DNA of 64,000 nt from Actibacterium pelagium (GTDB taxonomy: Bacteria; Pseudomonadota; Alphaproteobacteria; Rhodobacterales; Rhodobacteraceae). The stretch spans positions 684,501 to 748,500 of the forward strand of contig NZ_NSBU01000007.1 in the NCBI RefSeq assembly GCF_002285415.1, given 5' to 3'. Made by a program: the position numbers and the translations under genes. Positions 31,562 through 39,521 of the stretch are shown piece by piece. Under the pieces are notes generated by a model, which was not told the origin of the DNA, ran no database searches, and worked only from the letters and a program-made list of their open reading frames with translations. Positions within the stretch are counted from its first letter, which is position 1. Each line of letters begins with the position of its first letter.

Positions 31562-32572
31562 TCATCCGCGGCGACGACGGCGCGTGCGCGTGGGGGCCAC
31601 GTCATCACCGGTGCCATCGCTGGCTGAAGAAAAGCCACCAAGCTTCGCGGTGATTTCTTCCAGCGTCGGGCGGTCGCCTTTTGGACGCGTTTCCAATGCC
31701 TCACGCATCGAAGACAGGTGCTCCGGCATCGTGCCACAGCAGCCGCCGATGATCGCAACACCACAGTCGCGGGCCAAACAGGCGTAGTCTGCCATCAGTT
31801 CGGGCGTGCCATCATAGTGGATGTGACCGTCGTGGTATTTCGGGATGCCCGCGTTGCCCTTGGCGATCAACGGACGTTCAGTGCCCGAAGCCACAAACCC
31901 AAGCGCGGTGCGCAGCAGGTCAGAGGCGCCCACGCCACAGTTTGCACCATAAGCGACTGGCGGATTGTCCAGCTTTTCAACCAGTGCGGCCATGTCGGCA
32001 GAGGTCACGCCCATCATGGTACGGCCCGCGGTATCAAAGCTCATGGTGCCACACCAAGGCATGTCAGCCATGGCAAAGGCTTTGGCTGCGGCTTTGAATT
32101 CTTCCGGGGCAGAGATGGTTTCAACCCACAGAACGTCAACGCCACCGTCTTTCAGGGCTTCTGCCTGTTCGTGGAACATTTCGACGGCGCCATCAAAGGA
32201 CAAGGTGCCCATCGGCTCCATGATTTCGCCGGTGGGGCCGACCGAACCCGCTACGATGATCTCACGGTCGCAGGCGTCGGCAACTTCACGGCCAATCTCG
32301 GCGCCGGCGATGTTCAACTCGCGCACGCGGTTTTCGGCGTTGTGCAGTTTCAGGCGCGATGCGTTGCCGCCAAAGGTGTTGGTCAGGAACAGGTCCGAGC
32401 CCGCGTTTACAGCACCGCTGTACAGCTTCTTGATATTGGCTGGCTCGTCCACGTTCCAAAGTTCCGGCGCATCACCAGAGCTAAGCCCCATGTTGAACAG
32501 GTTCGTCCCCGTTGCGCCATCGGCCAGCAGCCATTCACGGGTTTCCAGCATGCGGGACAGAGCGTTGCTCAT
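31562..32572 (-). CDS. bmt: Homocysteine S-methyltransferase (betaine-homocysteine methyltransferase or split MetH subunit)
   Basis: A 336-aa zinc-dependent homocysteine methyltransferase from the ATG at 32572 (after AAAGGA). Zinc ligands: Cys212 in GANCGVG and Cys278-Cys279 in IIGGCCGT. The N-terminus DGATGTNLFNMGL and TNTFGGNASRL fit the family. The product is methionine. In roseobacters such stand-alone proteins have been described both as betaine-homocysteine methyltransferases and as the homocysteine-binding part of a split B12-dependent methionine synthase; the adjacent corrinoid gene favours the second reading. The Arg-rich C-terminus (TRTRRRRRG) is unusual. A strong terminator (32661-32692) separates it from the upstream gene. 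Confidence 0.9.
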   Translation of the reverse strand: MSNALSRMLETREWLLADGATGTNLFNMGLSSGDAPELWNVDEPANIKKLYSGAVNAGSDLFLTNTFGGNASRLKLHNAENRVRELNIAGAEIGREVADACDREIIVAGSVGPTGEIMEPMGTLSFDGAVEMFHEQAEALKDGGVDVLWVETISAPEEFKAAAKAFAMADMPWCGTMSFDTAGRTMMGVTSADMAALVEKLDNPPVAYGANCGVGASDLLRTALGFVASGTERPLIAKGNAGIPKYHDGHIHYDGTPELMADYACLARDCGVAIIGGCCGTMPEHLSSMREALETRPKGDRPTLEEITAKLGGFSSASDGTGDDVAPTRTRRRRRG

Positions 32573-32660
32573 TTCAGAGTATCCTTTGGGAGCGTCAGAT
32601 TCATCGGGGCGGATGCCACGAAACCTGCGGATTGGCAAATGCAAATTGGAACATAAAAAT

Positions 32661-32692
32661 ATGAGCGGCGCTCATGTTGGAGCGCCGCTCAT
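32661..32692 (-). terminator. Rho-independent terminator of the ATP synthase zeta-subunit gene
   Basis: A perfect 13-bp stem (32661-32673 with 32680-32692, loop of 6), followed on the minus strand by ATTTTTATG (32652-32660). It lies 24 bases after the zeta-subunit stop. Confidence 0.85.
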
Positions 32693-32715
32693 AAATTCGA
32701 ATTGCAGTTCGAGGC

Positions 32716-33030
32716 TTAGACCTCGTTCATGATCTGCTCTTTGGCAACGATCGCCAGTTCGGCCATTTGGGCGCGAATGGTGGCTTCGTCGGCCTTGTCG
32801 CCCAGATCACCAGCAACCTTGCGGAAGACGTCTTCGTGACCGGCTTCTTCAAAGTCCGACTTCACCACTTCGGCGGCATAGGCTTTTGCGTCGTCGCCGG
32901 TTTTGCCCAGAAGCTCTGCTGCCCACAGGCCAAGCAGTTTGTTGGCACGCGCTGCGGCTTTGAACTTCATTTCTTCATCATGGGCGAATTTGTTTTCGAA
33001 GGCGTTTTCGCGATCGTCGAAGGTGGTCAT
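32716..33030 (-). CDS. ATP synthase zeta subunit (DUF1476)
   Basis: A 104-aa soluble helical protein, start ATG 33028-33030 after GGGGATCAAG. The sequence (TFDDRENAFENKFAHDEEMKFK, then RANKLLGLWAAELLG, and a C-terminal helical pair ending VAKEQIMNEV) matches DUF1476, the alphaproteobacterial F1-ATPase zeta subunit known from Paracoccus. Its N-terminus is an inhibitory segment that blocks ATP hydrolysis by the F1 motor. It is monocistronic here, divergent from purC and closed by its own terminator, away from the atp operon, as is usual. Confidence 0.92.
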   Translation of the reverse strand: MTTFDDRENAFENKFAHDEEMKFKAAARANKLLGLWAAELLGKTGDDAKAYAAEVVKSDFEEAGHEDVFRKVAGDLGDKADEATIRAQMAELAIVAKEQIMNEV

Positions 33031-33204
33031 CACTTGATCCCCTTAATCAATAGTGTCGGACGGAGTTTTACAGAACTGACAGGTGGCCTCAAGAGCGGCA
33101 AAAGCGTTTTCTCGCCAAAACTTGCCCTGCCTTGCCGCAGGGCGTAAAGAGCGAGGCATTCCGCCGGGTCATTTGATTCCCGGCCTATACGCGTTGGAGA
33201 GACA

Positions 33205-33966
33205 ATGGCCCGTCGCAAGAAGATATACGAAGGCAAGGCAAAGATCCTGTACGAAGGCCCCGAACCGGGTACTTTGGTCCAGTATTTCAAAGACGACGCG
33301 ACCGCGTTTAACGCTGAAAAGAAAGACGTAATTGAAGGAAAGGGCGTGTTGAACAACCGCCTGTCCGAGTACTTCATGCTGGGTCTGAACAACATCGGTG
33401 TGCCGACCCACTTCCTGCGTCGCATCAACATGCGCGAACAGCTGATCCGCTCTTGCGAGATCATTCCGCTGGAAGTCATCGTGCGTAACTTTGCCGCTGG
33501 CTCGATTTCCAAGCGTTTGGGCATCGAAGAGGGGACTCAGCTGCCGCGCCCGATCATCGAGTTCTCTTACAAAGATGATTCCCTCGGCGACCCGCTGGTC
33601 CCGGAAGAGTATATCACCGCCTTTGGCTGGGCTTCGCAGCAGGATCTGGACGACATCGTGTCGATCGCGATCCGTGTGAATGATTACCTGTCGGGCGTCA
33701 TGTATGGCGTCGGCATCAAGCTGATCGACTTCAAGATCGAAATCGGCCGCATCTATGACGGTGACTTCATGCGCCTTGTCGTGGCGGATGAAATCAGCCC
33801 CGACAGCTGCCGCCTATGGGACATCAAAACCGGTGAGAAACTAGACAAAGACGTGTTCCGCCGCGACCTGGGCAACCTGACCGACGCTTATACAGAAGTC
33901 GCGCGCCGTTTGGGGGTGATGCCCTCGAACGTAACCCCCGCAACCAAACCGACGCTGATCAACTAA
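33205..33966 (+). CDS. purC: Phosphoribosylaminoimidazole-succinocarboxamide synthase
   Basis: A 253-aa SAICAR synthase that ligates aspartate to CAIR using ATP. The N-terminal [15 protein letters not shown] is the classic nucleotide-binding opening, and [19 protein letters not shown] and [14 protein letters not shown], with [15 protein letters not shown], are family signatures. The ATG at 33205 follows TTGGAGAG. It heads a purine cluster with purS (14 bases downstream) and purQ, interrupted by an alcohol dehydrogenase gene. Confidence 0.97.
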   Translation: MARRKKIYEGKAKILYEGPEPGTLVQYFKDDATAFNAEKKDVIEGKGVLNNRLSEYFMLGLNNIGVPTHFLRRINMREQLIRSCEIIPLEVIVRNFAAGSISKRLGIEEGTQLPRPIIEFSYKDDSLGDPLVPEEYITAFGWASQQDLDDIVSIAIRVNDYLSGVMYGVGIKLIDFKIEIGRIYDGDFMRLVVADEISPDSCRLWDIKTGEKLDKDVFRRDLGNLTDAYTEVARRLGVMPSNVTPATKPTLIN

Positions 33967-33980
33967 AAGGACCGCACCCG

Positions 33981-34220
33981 ATGAAAGCTCGTGTACATGT
34001 CATGCTGAAAAACGGTGTTCTGGACCCGCAGGGTGAAGCCGTTCGTCACGCCTTGGGTTCGCTTGGGTTTGACGGTGTTGAATCGGTGCGCCAAGGTAAG
34101 GTCATCGAGCTGGAGCTGGCCGAAACAGACGCCGCGAAAGCCGAGGAATCGGTGAAGGCCATGTGCGAAAAGCTGCTGGCCAACACTGTGATCGAAAGCT
34201 ACGCGGTCGAGCTGGACTAA
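33981..34220 (+). CDS. purS: Phosphoribosylformylglycinamidine synthase subunit PurS
   Basis: A 79-aa PurS. It bridges PurL and PurQ in the three-part FGAM synthase that makes the amidine in step four of purine synthesis. The sequence begins KARVHVMLKNGVLDPQGEAV and continues SLGFDGVESVRQGKVIEL, the standard PurS pattern. It lies 14 bases after purC. Its functional partner purQ is about 1.1 kb further on, behind an inserted dehydrogenase gene. purL is not in the window. Confidence 0.96.
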   Translation: MKARVHVMLKNGVLDPQGEAVRHALGSLGFDGVESVRQGKVIELELAETDAAKAEESVKAMCEKLLANTVIESYAVELD

Positions 34221-34252
34221 AGCCCTTCGCCCGCACCACACCGGAGGTGACC

Positions 34253-35290
34253 ATGCGGGCAGCGGTTTTACGCGCTTATAACGAAGATTTGTCATTAGAG
34301 CAGGTCGCTGATCCTCAGTGCCCTGCCGATGGCGTTGTGCTGCAGGTCGAGGCTTGCGGCGTTTGCCGTTCCGACTGGCATGGTTGGGTTGGTGAACATC
34401 CGCGCGTGAAACCCGGTCAGATCCCGGGACATGAATACTGCGGCACGGTGGTAGAGGCCGGGCCACAGTCGACCTATAAGGTCGGGGATCATCTGGTCGC
34501 ACCTTTCATTTTGGCCTGTGGGACGTGTCCGTCCTGTCAGTCAGGTCATCAGAACACCTGTCCAAACCAACGCTTGCCGGGGTTCATCGAACCGGGCGCC
34601 TTCGCGGAATATATCGCTGTTCCATTCGACCATAATCTTGCACGCCTGCCGGAAAGCCTTTCACCCACAGTTGCTGCCGGACTTGGGTGTCGCGTCACGA
34701 CCGCTTGGCATGCCCTGACGGGTCGTGCAGCGTTGGCAGGAGGAGAGTGGCTGGCGGTCCACGGAACGGGCGGGGTTGGCCTGTCTGCGATGCTGCTTGG
34801 TAAAGCTCTGGGCGCGCATGTGGTCGTGGTCGACATTGTGCAGGAGAAACTGGACCACGCGCTTGGCCTTGGGGCGGACGCTGCGGTGAACGCCAGCGAA
34901 GGTGACGTGGCAGAGCAAATCAAGGAAATCACTGGGGGCGGTGCGCATGTCAGCGTCGAAGCCCTTGGAATTGAAGTGACGGTCAACGCCTCGTTGGAGT
35001 GCCTGCGTCCCTTGGGGCGTCATGTTCAAGTGGGCCTTCCAACCGGCCACACCGCCCGCATGGATATCAATATGAGCGCGATCTATCAGGGCAACCTTGC
35101 TGTTTATGGTACCCGAGGCATGCCTTCTTGGCGTTATCCAAGCCTGTTGGGGTTGATAGAAAGCGGACAGGTGGATATGACGCCGCTAATCGCCCGCGAA
35201 ATCGGTCTGTCGGGTGCCAGCGAAGAGCTGCGCGCGTTCAACGGTCCGACACCTCCGGGTGTTGCCGTGATTACGGATTTTAAAGCCTGA
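34253..35290 (+). CDS. Zinc-dependent alcohol dehydrogenase inserted in the pur operon
   Basis: A 345-aa medium-chain dehydrogenase from the ATG at 34253 (after CGGAGGTGACC). Catalytic zinc ligands appear as Cys-Gly-Val-Cys in [13 protein letters not shown] and GHEYCGTV; the structural zinc site is [16 protein letters not shown]. The NAD(P) motif is [11 protein letters not shown]. It lies between purS and purQ, 32 and 16 bases from them, with the same direction, so it is probably co-transcribed. It has no known place in purine synthesis. It may act on a short-chain aldehyde or alcohol; the operon position is probably incidental. Confidence 0.9.
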   Translation: MRAAVLRAYNEDLSLEQVADPQCPADGVVLQVEACGVCRSDWHGWVGEHPRVKPGQIPGHEYCGTVVEAGPQSTYKVGDHLVAPFILACGTCPSCQSGHQNTCPNQRLPGFIEPGAFAEYIAVPFDHNLARLPESLSPTVAAGLGCRVTTAWHALTGRAALAGGEWLAVHGTGGVGLSAMLLGKALGAHVVVVDIVQEKLDHALGLGADAAVNASEGDVAEQIKEITGGGAHVSVEALGIEVTVNASLECLRPLGRHVQVGLPTGHTARMDINMSAIYQGNLAVYGTRGMPSWRYPSLLGLIESGQVDMTPLIAREIGLSGASEELRAFNGPTPPGVAVITDFKA

Positions 35291-35306
35291 CGAAAGGATC
35301 CGCCCG

Positions 35307-35981
35307 ATGAAAGCTGCCGTCATTCAGTTCCCTGGCTCTAACTGCGACCGCGACATGGCGGTGGCGCTGGAAGGGGTTGCCGGTAACGGACAGGTCTCGA
35401 CCGTATGGCACAAGGAAACGTCGCTGCCCGAGGGGCTGGACGTTGTTGCCATTCCGGGTGGTTTCTCTTTCGGTGACTACCTGCGCTGCGGGGCGATTGC
35501 CGCGCGTTCGCCGATTGCCAAGGCGGTAATCGAGTTTGCCAACAAAGGTGGCTTTGTTCTGGGTGTTTGCAATGGCTTTCAGGTTCTGACCGAAACCGGC
35601 CTTCTGCCGGGTGCGCTGATGCGCAATGCCGGGCTGAAGTTCATCTGCAAGGATGTCGGCCTGAAGGTCGAAACCACCGACAGCGCCTTCACCAGCAGCT
35701 ATCAGAAGAGGCAAGAGATTTCGGTCCCCGTTGCGCACCATGATGGTAACTACGTCGCAGATGACGAGCTGTTGGCAAAACTGCGCGGGGAAGACCGGAT
35801 TGCCTTCACCTACACCGACAATCCCAATGGCTCGGTCGCGGATATAGCCGGTGTTCTAAGCGAAAACCGTCGTGTGCTTGGCATGATGCCTCACCCAGAG
35901 CGTTGTACCGAAAAGGCGCATGGTGGCACCGATGGGGCGGCGATGTTCCGCTCAATTCTGGATGCGATGGCGACTGCCTAA
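35307..35981 (+). CDS. purQ: Phosphoribosylformylglycinamidine synthase subunit PurQ
   Basis: A 224-aa glutamine amidotransferase that supplies ammonia to PurL. The catalytic Cys is in [10 protein letters not shown] and the His-Glu pair in [10 protein letters not shown]; the N-terminal [11 protein letters not shown] and [15 protein letters not shown] are typical PurQ. The length fits the small-PurL system, which also needs PurS. It is preceded by an alcohol dehydrogenase gene and followed 38 bases later by dctB in the same direction. Confidence 0.97.
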   Translation: MKAAVIQFPGSNCDRDMAVALEGVAGNGQVSTVWHKETSLPEGLDVVAIPGGFSFGDYLRCGAIAARSPIAKAVIEFANKGGFVLGVCNGFQVLTETGLLPGALMRNAGLKFICKDVGLKVETTDSAFTSSYQKRQEISVPVAHHDGNYVADDELLAKLRGEDRIAFTYTDNPNGSVADIAGVLSENRRVLGMMPHPERCTEKAHGGTDGAAMFRSILDAMATA

Positions 35982-36019
35982 TGCTTGTCGCGCCTTCGCC
36001 TAGGGCGTAGGCTTTGGCC

Positions 36020-37780
36020 ATGGTCAACAACCCGATCAAGGAGTTTCGTGTCGTGTCCGGTCATATTGGCTGGGCGCGCAGGCTTTTTGTTTTGATCATG
36101 ATCATCATGGCGGTCTCGGTCGTTGTTGTGACCAATAGCCTGCTGACAGAACGCTTTACCGAACGGACCCGAACCCTGGCGCAGGTCCGGGTGGCGCTTT
36201 ATTCCGGCAACCTGATGTCTGAGGTTCAAAGAGCCTCCATCGTTCCGCTGCTGCTGTCACGCGACCCCGCGCTAATCGGTGCGCTGAATTCAGGCGATTT
36301 CTCTTCGACGTCACAGCGACTGATTTCCTATGTCGAGGAAATCGGTGCGGCCTCGCTTCTGTTGCTGGATGCCGATGGCAAGGTGGTGGCTGCCAGCAAT
36401 CGGCAATTGCTTGGCAGTGATCTGTCAGACCAACCCTTTTTCCTAGCCACCGCAGACAATCAGGACACGGTGTTCGTGTCCTTTGAGACAGAGAAGGGCG
36501 ACTATGAATTTGCCTATTCCCGGCAGGTTCGCAGCGAGAATAGCACCGTCGGTGTTGTGGTCGTCGAGGTTGACCTTGCGCAGTTCGAACAACGTTGGGC
36601 GGGGATTTCGGACGCAGTTGCTGTCATCGACAGTACAGGTCGTATCCTTTTGGCGACAGAGCCGCGTTGGCGGGGCCTGACAATCGAAGAAGCTTTGAAG
36701 GTCCGGTCCGCCCCGACCGCGATCGAGCGCGCGATCCGCGTGACCTCTGACTGGGGGGTATTGCCGACAGACCTGTATTCACCAGAATCGCAGGTCATGC
36801 GGAACGAGGTCGCGATGCCATTCGAAGGCTGGCAATTGGTGTCCTTCACCACTTTTGCCTCGGTCCGCGAAAGGGTGAACACCTTCCTCGCGTTAGAGAT
36901 CATGGGTTTCGCGATCCTTCTGGCGTTTTCCTTCTATTTCCTGTCGCGCCGGGCGCAGTCGCGATCAATCTTTTTCCAGCGAGAGTCGGCAGAGCTTCGC
37001 CAGTTGAACGCACGCTTGCAGCGGGAAATCGCCGAGCGGGAACGGGCCGAAAAGAACCTTGAGGTTGCCGAGCAAACGCTTGAGCAAAGCTCGAAACTTG
37101 CCGCATTGGGTGAGATGTCGGCAGCAGTCAGCCATGAGCTGAACCAGCCTCTGGCCGCGATGAAAACCTATCTGGCTGGGGCGCGCCTGTTGCTGGAACG
37201 CAAACGCGGGGAAGAGGCGCTGACATCGTTCCATAGGATCGACGATCTGATTGAACGTATGGGGGCGATTACCCGTCAGCTGAAATCCTATGCCCGAAAG
37301 GGTGGAGAGGCGTTTGAACCCTTTGATTTAAGGGAATCCCTGTCGACTAGCCTGTCGATGATGGAGCCTCAATTGCGGTCTCGGGACGTTCGGATCAGCC
37401 GAAGCGTGCCTTCGGAGCCGGTCTTCGTGATGGGTGACCGTTTGCGGGTCGAACAGGTCATCATCAACCTGCTGCGCAACGCCATCGATGCCACCAAGGT
37501 CGTTAGCGACGCCGAGATCGAATTGATCCTGTCCGTCGGTGAAACCGCCACGCTGACCGTACGCGACAATGGTCACGGGATTGATAATCTGGATGACCTT
37601 TTTGAACCATTTTACACGACCAAGCAGCCCGGCGATGGCACGGGTCTTGGGCTTGCCATTTCCTCTGGTATCGTGAACGACCTTGGAGGACGCCTGACGG
37701 CCCGGAACGGGGACGAGGGCGGAGCAGTATTTGAAATGCAGTTGCCGTTGCTGGATGACAGCATGGCCGCAGCAGAGTGA
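36020..37780 (+). CDS. dctB: C4-dicarboxylate transport sensor kinase DctB
   Basis: A 586-aa membrane sensor, start ATG 36020 (an in-frame TTG is two codons upstream). It has transmembrane spans at about 21-42 and 293-310, a large periplasmic double-PAS-like domain between them (LLLDADGKVVAASNRQLLG, then DQPFFLAT), a coiled linker, a HisKA domain with His372 in SAAVSHELNQPLAAMKTYL, and an HATPase (LLRNAIDAT, RDNGHGI, GTGLGLAIS). These features, especially SHELNQPLAAM, define DctB, which senses succinate, malate or fumarate. It overlaps dctD (GTGA). No dct transporter genes are in the window. Confidence 0.92.
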   Translation: MVNNPIKEFRVVSGHIGWARRLFVLIMIIMAVSVVVVTNSLLTERFTERTRTLAQVRVALYSGNLMSEVQRASIVPLLLSRDPALIGALNSGDFSSTSQRLISYVEEIGAASLLLLDADGKVVAASNRQLLGSDLSDQPFFLATADNQDTVFVSFETEKGDYEFAYSRQVRSENSTVGVVVVEVDLAQFEQRWAGISDAVAVIDSTGRILLATEPRWRGLTIEEALKVRSAPTAIERAIRVTSDWGVLPTDLYSPESQVMRNEVAMPFEGWQLVSFTTFASVRERVNTFLALEIMGFAILLAFSFYFLSRRAQSRSIFFQRESAELRQLNARLQREIAERERAEKNLEVAEQTLEQSSKLAALGEMSAAVSHELNQPLAAMKTYLAGARLLLERKRGEEALTSFHRIDDLIERMGAITRQLKSYARKGGEAFEPFDLRESLSTSLSMMEPQLRSRDVRISRSVPSEPVFVMGDRLRVEQVIINLLRNAIDATKVVSDAEIELILSVGETATLTVRDNGHGIDNLDDLFEPFYTTKQPGDGTGLGLAISSGIVNDLGGRLTARNGDEGGAVFEMQLPLLDDSMAAAE

Positions 37781-39126
37781 TCGAGGCTAGAAAAATGAAC
37801 CGCTCGATGAAAATTGCGATTGTAGATGACGAACAGGACATGCGTCAGTCGATCAGCCAATGGCTGGCGCTAAGTGGATTTGAGACCGAAACCTATGCGT
37901 CGGCGCAGGATGCGTTGAAGGCGATCGGTTCAGACTACCCCGGTGTGGTTGTGACCGACATCAAGATGCCCGGCATGGATGGAATGGCCTTTCTGAAGCG
38001 CCTGATGTCTACCGACAGCACTTTGCCCGTCATCATGATCACCGGTCATGGCGACGTACCGATGGCCGTCGAGGCGATGCGTATGGGCGCCTACGACTTC
38101 ATGGAAAAGCCGTTCAACCCCGACCGGATGAGTGAGCTTGCTAAGCGCGCCATTCAGGCCCGTCGTTTGACGCTGGACAACCGTGCTTTACGACGCGAGT
38201 TGTCCGATGGTTCGGTTCTGATGAAGAAGTTGATCGGGCGCTCTGATCCGATGGATCGTCTGCGCGAGGATATTCTTGATCTGGGGCAGGCGGACGGTCA
38301 CGTCCTGATCGAAGGTGAAACCGGCACAGGTAAGACCCTTGTTGCGCACGCGCTTCACGCCGTTGGTCCAAGGGCAGGGCGCAAGTTCGTTCACGTCTCC
38401 TGCGCGGCTTTCGAAAGTGAAGATCTGGCCAAGCGCCTGTTCGGTCCCGTCGAAGAGGGTGAGACCCTGCCATTGGCAGAAGAGGCCCGTGGCGGCACGC
38501 TGTGCCTTGAGGATATCGAAGCGCTAAGTCAGCCATTGCAAGCCCGTCTGCTGACTTTCATCAACGATCAGGGCACGCCGGCCGAAACCCGGATCATCGC
38601 GGTGTCCAACCTGCAAGAGCAGGGCAAAACCTGCGAAGACGTCCTGCGTCCCGATCTGTTCTACCGCCTTGCGGCGATGAAGATCACCGTGCCGCCGCTG
38701 CGCCAACGTGGTGAGGACGTGCTGACCCTTTTCAACCGCATGAGCGAACAGTTCGCCGAGGAATACGGCTGCGACGCGCCGGAAGTCACTGCACAGGAAG
38801 CGGCCCAGTTGCTGCAAGCCCCGTGGCCGGGAAATGTGCGTCAATTGATCAATGTCGCCGAACGCGCCGTGTTGCAGAACCGTCGTGGTACGGGCAGCAT
38901 CTCTTCGCTGTTGATGGCCGATAACGAAGAAATGCAGCCGGTGATGACCACTGAAGGCAAACCTTTGAAGGAATATGTCGAAGCGTTTGAGCGTATGCTG
39001 ATCGACAACACGATGCGACGTCACAAGGGCTCTATCGTGAATGTCATGGAAGAGCTTTGCCTTCCCAGACGTACGCTGAACGAGAAAATGGCAAAATACG
39101 GTTTAAGCCGAGCGGATTACCTTTAA
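37777..39126 (+). CDS. dctD: DctD-like response regulator lacking the sigma-54 GAFTGA loop
   Basis: A 449-aa NtrC-family regulator: receiver domain (phospho-Asp61 in VVVTDIKMPGMDG), AAA+ domain with Walker A GETGTGKT, and a Fis-type HTH at the C-terminus (GSIVNVMEELCLPRRTLNEKM). The GTG start at 37777 overlaps dctB; ATGs at 37795 and 37807 are alternatives. Odd: where sigma-54 activators have a FG-x-GAFTGA loop, this protein reads RLFGPVEEGETLPLAEEA, and the Walker B region is GGTLCLEDIEAL instead of GGTLFLDEI. So it probably cannot contact RpoN and may regulate a sigma-70-type promoter, as does Rhodobacter NtrC. Confidence 0.9.
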   Translation: MIEARKMNRSMKIAIVDDEQDMRQSISQWLALSGFETETYASAQDALKAIGSDYPGVVVTDIKMPGMDGMAFLKRLMSTDSTLPVIMITGHGDVPMAVEAMRMGAYDFMEKPFNPDRMSELAKRAIQARRLTLDNRALRRELSDGSVLMKKLIGRSDPMDRLREDILDLGQADGHVLIEGETGTGKTLVAHALHAVGPRAGRKFVHVSCAAFESEDLAKRLFGPVEEGETLPLAEEARGGTLCLEDIEALSQPLQARLLTFINDQGTPAETRIIAVSNLQEQGKTCEDVLRPDLFYRLAAMKITVPPLRQRGEDVLTLFNRMSEQFAEEYGCDAPEVTAQEAAQLLQAPWPGNVRQLINVAERAVLQNRRGTGSISSLLMADNEEMQPVMTTEGKPLKEYVEAFERMLIDNTMRRHKGSIVNVMEELCLPRRTLNEKMAKYGLSRADYL

Positions 39127-39521
39127 TACCGCGTCTGAAAAAAGCCCATTGTATTTCCTACAACTTCCCCGGTATGGTCGCCTGAGGTAAGTCCGTTTTC
39201 ATTCGGGCGACCGCCAACAGTTTTTCTGGATAGGCGCTGGCCGCTTTTTTGACAGGCCGCGATGACAGACCGACAACCGACCCGTTTTGGGTCAAACAGA
39301 ATTGTCCCGCGTGGCAGACACCGGGCCTTTACCAACGGATGCCGTGATCGGCGTCGGAGATAAACCGCGATGCAACGCGTGCGAACGAACAGGCAGACGA
39401 CAGGCAGGCTTACAGCCGCCGGTACCGGCCGCGTTACGCCCGCTTTCGCCCAAACAAGACACCATCTGACACGACCCAGCCCACTGCGGCGAGGGTTTGA
39501 TCCGTGGTGCAAAGAGTTCAA
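39127..39521. other. Long untranslated leader region upstream of rne
   Basis: About 395 bases with no supported gene. TTGACA at 39249-39254 could be a -35 element but no good -10 follows at 17 bases. Part of this is probably the 5' untranslated region through which RNase E controls its own mRNA, as known for other rne genes; no conserved structure is claimed. Confidence 0.5.

Noticed and set aside
31718-32656. Long plus-strand frame opposite the homocysteine methyltransferase gene
   Set aside because: It is the antisense shadow of a GC-rich coding region; the minus-strand gene has clear zinc ligands and a ribosome site.
32573-32660. SAM-II or similar riboswitch in the bmt leader
   Set aside because: Some short matches (TCGTGG, AAAGGA) occur, but the pairing needed for the SAM-II pseudoknot is not present.
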